Source: Actinomycetota bacterium (GTDB lineage: Bacteria > Actinomycetota > Acidimicrobiia > Acidimicrobiales > Ilumatobacteraceae). From it: 22,680 nucleotides of DNA. The notes under the pieces were generated by a model that made no database searches, was not told where the DNA came from, and saw nothing but the letters and a program-made list of their open reading frames with translations. Location of the stretch: the NCBI GenBank assembly GCA_010024485.1, contig RGGX01000005.1, positions 1-22,680 of the forward strand, written 5' to 3'. The translations under genes and the position numbers were made by a program. This document shows, piece after piece, positions 14,484 to 21,157 of the stretch (positions are counted from its first letter, which is position 1; each line of letters starts with the position of its first letter).

Positions 14484-14489
14484 ACGACC

Positions 14490-15695
14490 TCAGCCGAGCT
14501 TGGTCAGGCCGCGTTTCAGGTTCCGCATGGCCTGAGTGATGCGCTGCTCGTTCTCGATGAGCGCGAAACGCACGAACCCCTCACCGCCGGGACCGAAACC
14601 GACGCCGGGCGAGAGGGCGACATCGCACTCGCGCACCAGCATCGAGCAGAACTCGACCGAGTCCATCTCGCGATAGGGCTCAGGGATCGGAGCCCACACG
14701 AACATGGTGCCGCCGGGCTTCGGAACATCCCAGCCGATCTTGGAGAGACCGTCGATGAGGGTGTCACAGCGGCTCTCGTAGATCGAGCAGATCTCCTTCG
14801 GGTAGTCGGGCTCCTCGCGGAACACCACGGTGGCCGCGATCTGCACCGGCTGGAACATGCCGTAGTCGAGGTAGCTCTTCAACTTGACGAGGGCCTGGAC
14901 CACCTCGGAGTTGCCGACCATGAAGGCCGAGCGCCATCCGGCCATCGAGAAGCTCTTGGTCATCGAGTACTGCTCGACCGCCACCTCCCGAGCCCCCTCG
15001 GCCTGGAGGATGCTCGGCGGTCGCACCCCGTTGAATCCGACGTCGGCATAGGCGAAGTCGTGCACCACGATCATCCCGCGCTCTCGGCAGAAGTCGACGA
15101 CCCGCTGCATGAAGGCGAGATCGACCGAGGCACCCGTCGGGTTGTGAGGGAAAGAGATCACGAGCACGCGCGGCTTCGGCCAACCGACCTCGTAGGCGGT
15201 GTGGAGCGACTCGAAGAAGCCCTCCTCGAAGTCCTCGCGATCCTCGGGGTTGCTCAGCCCCCGGATCGGCACCTGGCGGAGGTCGGCGCCGGCGAAGAGC
15301 GGCCCGTACATGTGGATCGGGTACGACGGGGTCGGGACGATCGCGGCATCGCCGCGCTCGAGCAGCACCCACATGAGGTGGGAGAAGCCCTCCTTGGATC
15401 CGATGGTGTTGGTGATCTCGAGCTCGGGGTCGAGCTCGACACCCCAGTTCGCCGCGTAGTACTTCGCGACCTCCTCGCGGAGGCGCGGCAGGCCTCGGCT
15501 CAGCGAGTAGCGGTGGTTGCGCGGATTGCGCGCGGCCTCGGCGAGCTTCTCGACCGCGATGGGTGGCGAGGGGATGTCGGGGTTGCCGAAGCCGAGGTCG
15601 ATCACGTCGGCACCGGCCTGACGCGCCTCGAGCTTCAGCCCGTTGATGATCGTGAAGACGTACGGGGGAAGGTTCGTGATGCGCCGGAACTCCAC
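14490..15695 (-). CDS. alaC: Alanine transaminase (AlaC-type aminotransferase)
   Basis: A 401-residue class I PLP aminotransferase. The N-terminus, FRRITNLPPYVFTIINGLK, closely matches E. coli AlaC (which has RIDRLPPYVFNITAELK). Other motifs: DLGFGNPDIPSPP (about 33-45), RYSLSRGLPRLREEVA, SFPHNPTGAS (about 181-190), VVHDFAYADVGF (about 210-221, Asp213) and YSMTKSFSMAGWR with the PLP lysine Lys247. It would interconvert pyruvate and alanine with glutamate; related LL-diaminopimelate or methionine aminotransferases are less likely. The GTG at 15695 is chosen over the one at 15704 because TAGCGT lies exactly seven bases upstream and the resulting MEFRRITNLPPY start aligns well. It follows the ROK glucokinase by 29 bases. 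Confidence 0.9.
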   Translation of the reverse strand: MEFRRITNLPPYVFTIINGLKLEARQAGADVIDLGFGNPDIPSPPIAVEKLAEAARNPRNHRYSLSRGLPRLREEVAKYYAANWGVELDPELEITNTIGSKEGFSHLMWVLLERGDAAIVPTPSYPIHMYGPLFAGADLRQVPIRGLSNPEDREDFEEGFFESLHTAYEVGWPKPRVLVISFPHNPTGASVDLAFMQRVVDFCRERGMIVVHDFAYADVGFNGVRPPSILQAEGAREVAVEQYSMTKSFSMAGWRSAFMVGNSEVVQALVKLKSYLDYGMFQPVQIAATVVFREEPDYPKEICSIYESRCDTLIDGLSKIGWDVPKPGGTMFVWAPIPEPYREMDSVEFCSMLVRECDVALSPGVGFGPGGEGFVRFALIENEQRITQAMRNLKRGLTKLG

Positions 15696-15702
15696 CCGGA
15701 GC

Positions 15703-15708
15703 ACGCTA
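15703..15708 (-). promoter_or_regulatory. Leaderless-type -10 box of alaC
   Basis: Minus-strand TAGCGT ends exactly seven bases before the GTG at 15695. It overlaps the alternative GTG at 15704, which would then not be transcribed. Confidence 0.5.
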
Positions 15709-15724
15709 CCGGCGGCTGCGCGGC

Positions 15725-16675
15725 TCAGGTCTCGTGCAACAGCGCCGCCCCGACGGCACCGGCCCGTTCGCTCAGCTCGGCGAACTTGACCCGGGGGTGG
15801 GGTCGGAGATCCGGTTGGTAGAGCAGTTCGCCGAACCAGCGCTGGATCGGATCGAGGTAGAGGTCGGCCCCTGCGGCCAGCCCGCCGCCGAGCACGAAGA
15901 GGTCCGGGTCGAGGACGTTCGTCAGGTTGACAAGCCCGAGGGCCACCCAGCGTCCGAAGGCGTCGATCACTCGGAGGGAATCGGTGTCGCCCTCACGGGC
16001 CGCGGCCTGCACGTGCTCGCCGCGAACCGACTCGGGGTCTCCGCCGGCGAGGTCGAGCACCCTCGAGACCCGTCGCCCCACGGCGTACTCGCGGGCGAGT
16101 CTCGCCAGGCCCGAGCCCGAGGCATACCGCTCCCAGCAGCCCTGCCGCCCGCAGGGACACGGAGGGCCGTCCGGGTCGACCACCATGTGCCCGTACTCGC
16201 CGGCGAAGCCGTGGGCCCCGCGCTGCAGCGCGCCCCCGGCGACGACACCTCCACCGATCCCAGTACCCAGCGTGACGAGCATCATGTCGTCACTGTCCCT
16301 CCCCGCACCGAGACGCCATTCGGCGAGGGTCCCGCAGGTCGCATCGTTGTCGACCCGCACCGGTTGCTCGACCCGGGCGCTGAGCAGGCCCGAGACGTCG
16401 AAGTCGGCGACCCCGTCGAGGTTGGGGGCGGCTCGGAGCACACCGGCGTAGGTGACGAGACCGGGGACACCGATCCCTACGGTCGACACCGGACCCACCC
16501 GATGCTCGGCATCAGCGACCATCCCGACGAGGGTGTCGATCAGCAGCGGCAGGCTGCCCGGTCCGCGCGGTGTCGGCTGGCGGGCCTCGTCGATGACCTC
16601 ACCCGAGTCGTCGAGGATCACCCCGAGGCACTTCGTGCCACCGACGTCGACACCGAGCCGGAACCCGGTGCTCAC
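15725..16675 (-). CDS. glk: ROK-family glucokinase
   Basis: A 316-residue ROK sugar kinase with all active motifs: LGVDVGGTKCLGVIL (about 8-22), VRVDNDATCGTLAEW (catalytic Asp111), LVTLGTGIGGGVV (about 133-145), GFAGEYGHMVVDPDG (Glu160, His163) and the zinc triad CPCGRQGCWERYAS (Cys173, Cys175, Cys180). GCWE in place of GCLE is typical of actinobacterial glucokinases (GlkA). It phosphorylates glucose to glucose 6-phosphate. No N-terminal DNA-binding domain is present. The GTG at 16675 has no strong ribosome site; a short GC-rich inverted repeat (16676-16690) directly precedes it. It sits 33 bases after the SRPBCC gene, in the long minus-strand run. Confidence 0.92.
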   Translation of the reverse strand: MSTGFRLGVDVGGTKCLGVILDDSGEVIDEARQPTPRGPGSLPLLIDTLVGMVADAEHRVGPVSTVGIGVPGLVTYAGVLRAAPNLDGVADFDVSGLLSARVEQPVRVDNDATCGTLAEWRLGAGRDSDDMMLVTLGTGIGGGVVAGGALQRGAHGFAGEYGHMVVDPDGPPCPCGRQGCWERYASGSGLARLAREYAVGRRVSRVLDLAGGDPESVRGEHVQAAAREGDTDSLRVIDAFGRWVALGLVNLTNVLDPDLFVLGGGLAAGADLYLDPIQRWFGELLYQPDLRPHPRVKFAELSERAGAVGAALLHET

Positions 16676-16708
16676 GGGGCCGAACGCCCCGACTCTGGAG
16701 CTGACACC

Positions 16709-17143
16709 TCAGGCCTCGGCGAGGTCCTTCAACCCGCGGACCGCGTTGAGGATGCGGCGCTCGGCGCGGCGCTTCACGAAGCCCGGCAGCGGGACGACCA
16801 GCTCGATCGCGAGGTCGTAGGTCACCTTGGTGCGCGCGTCGTCGACCGATTCGAGGGTGTAGGCGCCGTCGATCGACCGCTGGATGTCACCGTCGACCAT
16901 GGACCACTCGAGCCGGCCGGGGGCCGAGGAGTAGTCGTAGCGGAGGGTGTAGTGGGTGCTGCGACCGAGCGCCGAGGCCCGGAACTCGACCTCGACCGGC
17001 CGTCCCTCGTCGTCGCGGTCGCGGACCACGACCTCCTTCACATCGTGGGCCCATCCGGGATAACCCTCGATGTCGGTCGCGATCGACCAGACCCGGTCGA
17101 TCGGGGCGTCGATGGTGATCGTCTCCGAGGCGCTGTCAGCCAT
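16709..17143 (-). CDS. SRPBCC (START/cyclase-like) family protein
   Basis: A 144-residue single-domain protein of the polyketide cyclase/dehydrase SRPBCC fold: ETITIDAPIDRVWSIATDIEGYP at the start (written as TITIDAPIDRVWSIATDIE), then YPGWAHDVKEVVV, TKVTYDLAIELVVPLPGF and VKRRAERRILNAVRGLKDL at the end. It has the same length and layout as the mycobacterial protein Rv2185c (TB16.3), which lies near pimB as well. The fold binds hydrophobic ligands; the true ligand is unknown and there is no polyketide cluster here, so a lipid or isoprenoid-linked role is only a guess. ATG at 17143 is followed 33 bases after its stop by the glucokinase gene; CAGAAT lies six bases before the ATG. Confidence 0.85.
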   Translation of the reverse strand: MADSASETITIDAPIDRVWSIATDIEGYPGWAHDVKEVVVRDRDDEGRPVEVEFRASALGRSTHYTLRYDYSSAPGRLEWSMVDGDIQRSIDGAYTLESVDDARTKVTYDLAIELVVPLPGFVKRRAERRILNAVRGLKDLAEA

Positions 17144-17164
17144 GGCCCCATTCTGCCCGATCGT

Positions 17165-17650
17165 TCACTCCGGTTGGGTGACAGCACGTCGCCGCGGCTC
17201 GAACCTGCCGTGGTGGGCTGCCCAGAGCCCGTTCAGTCCGAGGCCGAGCATGGGAACCAGGAACCCGACGGCGAGGGAGGAGCCCGGGTTGCCATCCGAG
17301 CCGTTGGGTCGGGCGAGCGTGGTGGTGAGGGCGGTGATCACCTGCACGGAGAGCGCGACGTTCATCACTCGGGTCACCGGCGAAGGGGTGGCCGGACCGA
17401 GCAGGAGGAAGAGTTGCGTCACCGAGATCTCCTCGGTGCGTGAGCGTTGGACCGCGTTGAAGAACCCCCAGAGGAACGACGCGACCCCGACGGTGAACAA
17501 CGCGAGCGCCGTCACCGCTCCCACCCACTGCGCGGGCGTCGAGAACGATGCGGCCGCGTACGAGGCGGTGATGACGAAGCAGGCGGTGAGGCCGAGGTGG
17601 ACCCTGACGAGCCCGTCGGCCATGACGCTCCGTTCAGATGGATCGCTCAT
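17165..17650 (-). CDS. Four-helix membrane protein of unknown function
   Basis: A 161-residue protein I cannot assign. Four hydrophobic helices are visible (about 18-36, 42-65, 92-112 and 126-145), with a loop RSRTEEISVTQ between helices two and three. The C-terminal signature GLGLNGLWAAHHGRFEPRR is followed by a short basic tail. The N-terminus is cytoplasmic by the charge pattern. Its ATG overlaps the stop of the glycosyltransferase gene (ATGA), so the two are coupled, and the SRPBCC gene begins 21 bases after its stop. That context suggests a membrane partner in glycolipid synthesis or transport, which is inference only. Confidence 0.75.
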   Translation of the reverse strand: MSDPSERSVMADGLVRVHLGLTACFVITASYAAASFSTPAQWVGAVTALALFTVGVASFLWGFFNAVQRSRTEEISVTQLFLLLGPATPSPVTRVMNVALSVQVITALTTTLARPNGSDGNPGSSLAVGFLVPMLGLGLNGLWAAHHGRFEPRRRAVTQPE

Positions 17651-18765
17651 GACGCCCCCAGGGCCGACGACAGGCGGGCCGAGAGCAGGTCGTAGGTGAA
17701 GTGCTCGACCGCCCGTTGCCGTGATCGCGATCCCATATCACTCAGTCTCGCAGGGTCGTCGAGGAGCGCGTTGAGCGCAGCGGCGACATCGTTCACCGAG
17801 TCGGGCCGGTCGACGATGAGCCCGGAGACCCCATCCTCGACCGCCTCGGCCGCACCGCCGCTGCGGCCCGCGAGTTGGGGCACGCCACAGGCGGCGGCCT
17901 CGAGGAAGACGATGCCGAAGCCCTCCTGCTCGAGTCCGAGCCAGCGGGTGCGACAGAGCATGGAGGCCACATCGGCCATGCCGTAGACGCCCGGGAGGTC
18001 GGCGTCGTCGACCCGACCGAGGAGCCGAGCGGGCGAACCGGTCTCCGCGATCAGGCGGCGCAGACGCTGGTCGTCGCGACCCGAGCCGGCGATCAGGACC
18101 CGGAGCCGCGGGCGACTCGGTGAGAGGCGCGCCGCCGCGCGGATCAAAGTGTCGAAGCCCTTCCGCGGCACCAGGCGCGACACGGCCACGACCACCTCGT
18201 CCTCGGCCGAGAGGTCGAATCGACCTCTCATCGCGACCCGCTCCAGTGGGTCCAGCGGACGGAACCGAGCGGTGTCGACTCCGGGTGGGATCACGGTCAC
18301 GGGCAGGTCGCATCGAGCGGCGCGCTCGGCCTCGGCGGCGGCGTACTCCCCCGCCGAGATGACCCGTCGCGCACCGCGGAGAACGCGGGCGAGGAGCGGA
18401 CGGCTGAGCGGCAGCCGACCGGGGACGGTGACCTCGGCACCGTGGAGCACGACGTCGTAGGGCAGCCCGAGGTGGGGGCCGATCAGGCCGAGGGGCACCG
18501 CGGGGTCGAGGACGACGAGATCCGAACCGGTGCGCTCGACGAGTCGCCGCACCCGCGACACCATCAGCGGATGTGGGAGGAGCACCGGCTCGGGCACCCT
18601 GTCGACTCGGAACGGTTGATCGGCATCGAAGGCCCTGGCGTCACGGTGGGGGCTCGTCAGCACCGAGAACGACTCGGGTGGAAGACGCCGCCACCACTCC
18701 CAGAGCAGGGACTGGATCCCTCCCACCTTCGGCGGGAAGTCGTTGGTGACGAGCAGGTGCCTCAC
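17647..18765 (-). CDS. pimB: GT4 glycosyltransferase, PimB'-like mannosyltransferase
   Basis: A 372-residue GT-B fold retaining glycosyltransferase. The start LLVTNDFPPKVGGIQSLLWE is the PimB' signature (VTNDFPPRxGGIQ). The donor site shows AVSRLVPRKGFDTLIRA (Arg197, Lys202) and EGFGIVFLEAAACGVPQLAG (Glu281, Glu289), followed by SGGAAEAVEDGVSGLIVD. LHGAE (about 107-111) matches the acceptor-side histidine region. PimB' adds the second mannose to phosphatidylinositol monomannoside using GDP-mannose; an alternative is a related lipid alpha-mannosyltransferase. The neighbouring SRPBCC gene and the exonuclease/GIY-YIG gene are also close to pimB in mycobacteria. GTG at 18765 overlaps the queG stop and has GGAGG about nine bases upstream. 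Confidence 0.85.
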   Translation of the reverse strand: MRHLLVTNDFPPKVGGIQSLLWEWWRRLPPESFSVLTSPHRDARAFDADQPFRVDRVPEPVLLPHPLMVSRVRRLVERTGSDLVVLDPAVPLGLIGPHLGLPYDVVLHGAEVTVPGRLPLSRPLLARVLRGARRVISAGEYAAAEAERAARCDLPVTVIPPGVDTARFRPLDPLERVAMRGRFDLSAEDEVVVAVSRLVPRKGFDTLIRAAARLSPSRPRLRVLIAGSGRDDQRLRRLIAETGSPARLLGRVDDADLPGVYGMADVASMLCRTRWLGLEQEGFGIVFLEAAACGVPQLAGRSGGAAEAVEDGVSGLIVDRPDSVNDVAAALNALLDDPARLSDMGSRSRQRAVEHFTYDLLSARLSSALGAS

Positions 18766-19835
18766 CGCTCGGCTCCTCCGACGGGCAGGGACCGCGAGCG
18801 TTCACGCAGTCGCTCGAGCGCCCACTCGGCATGTTCGGCGAGTACTTCGTCGTCACCCCCGGCGTATCGATCGAGCGCGGCGACCACGGCTTCATCCCCC
18901 GGTTCCGCGGTGTTTCCGAGAACGAGCAGCGAGTTGCGTCGAAGCCATCGCGGATCCCGGTCGGCGAGATACCAGCGTCCATGACGCTCGAGGAGCTCGG
19001 CATCGGAGGAGGCCAACAGTTCGACGGCGTCGACGTGGGAGGGGCCGGACGTCAGGACCGCCGGCGCCGACCGGGGACTGAGTCGCACCGTCGGAGGACA
19101 GGCCTCCTGGCAGTCGTCGCATCCGTAGAGCCGATCGCCGAGCGCCTCCCGGAACTCCGGGGGGAAGACACCGGGTCGCTGCATCAGCCAGGCCAGGCAT
19201 CGACGGGCATCGATGACACCGGGAGCCACGATCGCCCCGGTGGGGCAGGCCGGTTCGCATCGCGAACAGGTCCCACAACCGTCGGGGACGGGCGCCGATA
19301 CCTCGTAGTCGGCGGTGGTGACGATGCAGCCGAGGACGAACATGCTCCCGGCCCCCGCGATGAGCAGATTGGCGTTGCGGCCGAACCAGCCGAGACCGGC
19401 GAGATGGGCCACCTCTCGGTCGACGATCGAGTTGTCATCGGCGAAGGCAACCGCTCGGTGCCCGGCGGCGCGGATCGAGCGCGCCTCAGCCCGCAGCGCC
19501 GCCCTCAGGTCCTCGTAGTGATCGGCTCGGGCGTAGCGGGCCACCCTCGCCCACCCAGGCCGGATCGGCTCCTGCTCCACACCGGCGGAGTAGGGCATGG
19601 CGGCCACAACGATGGATCGGGCGCCCTCGACGGCACGGCTCGGGTCCGTGGACCGCTCGGGATCGCGGTAGGTGAACTCCATGGTGTCGGCGAGACCCTC
19701 GGCCCGTCGGGCGATGAGTTCGGAACGGGCGCGGCTCAGGACATCGGCCGGTGCGACACCGACAGCGGTCACACCGTGCGTGGCGAGTCGATCGCGGATC
19801 TCCTCGATGGTCGGGAGCGGGTCGGGGCGTCTCAT
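18762..19835 (-). CDS. queG: Epoxyqueuosine reductase QueG
   Basis: A 357-residue cobalamin- and iron-sulfur-dependent reductase that makes queuosine from epoxyqueuosine at the tRNA wobble base. The cobalamin domain contains FADDNSIVDREVAHLAGLGW and FGRNANLLI. The two 4Fe-4S clusters are set by CGTCSRCEPACPTGAI (Cys187, 190, 193, 197), RRCLAW (Cys213) and YGCDDCQEACPP (Cys239, 242, 246). The end has a HEAT-like repeat (RRNSLLVLGNTAEPGDEAVV). ATG at 19835 is chosen with GAGG about 11 bases upstream. A GTG at 19859, overlapping the upstream stop as GTGA, is an equally credible start and would add eight residues. Other que genes are not in the window. Confidence 0.93.
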   Translation of the reverse strand: MRRPDPLPTIEEIRDRLATHGVTAVGVAPADVLSRARSELIARRAEGLADTMEFTYRDPERSTDPSRAVEGARSIVVAAMPYSAGVEQEPIRPGWARVARYARADHYEDLRAALRAEARSIRAAGHRAVAFADDNSIVDREVAHLAGLGWFGRNANLLIAGAGSMFVLGCIVTTADYEVSAPVPDGCGTCSRCEPACPTGAIVAPGVIDARRCLAWLMQRPGVFPPEFREALGDRLYGCDDCQEACPPTVRLSPRSAPAVLTSGPSHVDAVELLASSDAELLERHGRWYLADRDPRWLRRNSLLVLGNTAEPGDEAVVAALDRYAGGDDEVLAEHAEWALERLRERSRSLPVGGAER

Positions 19836-19855
19836 CTCATCGGCCTCGCGACCGC

Positions 19856-21085
19856 TCACCGACCCCAGAGGAGCTCGGCGAAGACGCTGCTGTCGATGAG
19901 GTTGGCCCCGAGTTTGCGGGCGTCGTCGCGGATGGCGCGATCGTCGGTCACGACGATCACCGCCCGCGCCGTCGGGATCCGAGCCATCTCGTCGCGGATG
20001 ACGTCGTCGGCGTCGATGCCCTCGGGCGAGTAGAGCACCCGGATGTGGCGGCGGGCCCGGGTGTGGGCTCCGGCGATGTCGGCGCCGTCGATCGCGACCA
20101 CGATGTCCGCTCCGGTTCGGGCAGCGAGCTGCTCGCACCCCTGAAGCAGCCGATCGCGCTGTTCGGCGATCGGCAGATGGCCGAGACGTCCGATCGTCAC
20201 GTTGTAGGAATCGATGATCACGGTGCCGCCCACCCCGAGAAGGAACTCGGCGGCCCGGTCTGGGAGACCGGCGCACGAGCCGGGGATCGGCACCGGGCGC
20301 CGTCGATCATCGGCTCCCCGCTCGGGCATGAGTGACCGAAGGCCGGCGAGGAGACTCTCGACCTGGTGCACCATCTCGGTGAGCCGTTCGGTGTCGTCGA
20401 GCAGCGACCTCCGTTCGTCGATCACCCGGTCGCGCACGACCTCGGCCTCGGCCCGGTCCGACTCGGCCTGCTCGGTGGCCGCCGCGGCCCGTTCGAGGCG
20501 GGCGCGCGTGGCGGCGTGGCGGTCGCGCTCGTTGCGCAGGGCGACCCGCTCGGCCCGGAGTTCCTCCAGATGGGTGTCACGTTCCCCCTCGGCGGCGCCG
20601 AGCGCCACCTCGATCTCGTCGATTCGTCTGCGGAGGGACTCGATCGTCGCCGCCTGCTCGGCGACCTCGCGGCTGGCCCGCGAGGCCTTCTCCTCGGCGG
20701 CGAGGCGTTTGCGGACCTCACGCCGCAGGCCCGGCGGATCGTCATCATCGGCTCCTGCACCACCATCGGCGGGATCCGCCTGCTGCCACCATTCGTCATC
20801 GCCGTCGAGCCAGGCCCGGCAGCGTGGGTCGAGGGTCTCGTCGACAACGAGTTCGGCGCATCGCCCACGCAGGGTCGCGAGGGCGGCGACGATCTCGGCG
20901 ACATGACCGACGCCGACCCGACCCGAGCGACGCGCGCTGGCGACCACATCGACCACGGCCTCCGGACACCACTCGACGGGTTCGGCGCCGCGCGGCACCA
21001 GACGCTCGATGAGGATCTCGACCACGGGTCGCAGGTGACGCGGATCGTCAGCTCGCACCGTCCGTCGCGCCCCCGCTCGAGCCAT
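19856..21085 (-). CDS. Coiled-coil NYN (YacP-like PIN) domain protein
   Basis: A 409-residue protein in three parts: an N-terminal helical domain (1-120) ending in an acidic stretch, a long charged coiled coil (about 125-245, with LRRRIDEIEVALGAAEGER), and a C-terminal NYN nuclease-like domain (about 285-409). The NYN domain has the acidic residues expected of a PIN-fold active site: VIIDSYNV (Asp292), VVAIDGADI (Asp333), SPEGIDADDVIRDEM (Asp358, Asp360, Asp361) and VVTDDRAIRDDA (Asp381/382). YacP-type proteins act on RNA in Firmicutes; here RNA processing or decay is plausible but unproven. The ATG at 21085 follows TACCAT by six bases. The frame remains open to 22651, but that extension lies opposite the exonuclease gene and is not coding. 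Confidence 0.85.
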   Translation of the reverse strand: MARAGARRTVRADDPRHLRPVVEILIERLVPRGAEPVEWCPEAVVDVVASARRSGRVGVGHVAEIVAALATLRGRCAELVVDETLDPRCRAWLDGDDEWWQQADPADGGAGADDDDPPGLRREVRKRLAAEEKASRASREVAEQAATIESLRRRIDEIEVALGAAEGERDTHLEELRAERVALRNERDRHAATRARLERAAAATEQAESDRAEAEVVRDRVIDERRSLLDDTERLTEMVHQVESLLAGLRSLMPERGADDRRRPVPIPGSCAGLPDRAAEFLLGVGGTVIIDSYNVTIGRLGHLPIAEQRDRLLQGCEQLAARTGADIVVAIDGADIAGAHTRARRHIRVLYSPEGIDADDVIRDEMARIPTARAVIVVTDDRAIRDDARKLGANLIDSSVFAELLWGR

Positions 21086-21091
21086 GGGTCG

Positions 21092-21097
21092 ATGGTA
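21092..21097 (-). promoter_or_regulatory. Leaderless-type -10 box of the NYN-domain gene
   Basis: Minus-strand TACCAT (TAnnnT) ends six bases before the ATG at 21085. The SOS palindrome at 21126-21145 lies roughly 40-60 bases upstream of this start, so LexA might also influence it. Confidence 0.45.
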
Positions 21098-21122
21098 CCG
21101 GCGGACCCGCCACTGCCATGGC

Positions 21123-21151
21123 TTGACACGAACAGATGTTCGTGTTCGACT
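21123..21151 (+). promoter_or_regulatory. Promoter of the exonuclease/GIY-YIG gene
   Basis: A perfect TTGACA (21123-21128) is followed after 17 bases by TCGACT (21146-21151), a weak -10. The GTG start lies six bases further on, which fits a leaderless transcript. The spacer is occupied by the SOS palindrome. Confidence 0.5.
21126..21145 (+). promoter_or_regulatory. LexA/SOS box
   Basis: ACACGAACAGATGTTCGTGT is a palindrome with nine-base arms around a two-base centre. It contains CGAAC-N4-GTTCG, the LexA box core of actinobacteria and Firmicutes. It overlaps the last bases of the -35 and fills the -35/-10 spacer, so bound LexA would block RNA polymerase. The downstream product is a DNA-repair-type nuclease, consistent with damage induction. 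Confidence 0.85.
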
Positions 21152-21157
21152 GGGAGG

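Noticed and set aside
16676..16690. GGGGC/GCCCC hairpin before the ROK glucokinase start as a terminator or riboswitch
   Set aside because: Five-base stem, no U-tract, and inside a probable operon; short GC palindromes are expected by chance at this base composition.
15734..17443. Plus-strand frame of 569 codons
   Set aside because: It is antisense to the ROK glucokinase, SRPBCC and membrane protein genes, is rich in Gly/Asp/Arg/Glu, and shows no family motif; a GC-rich shadow frame.
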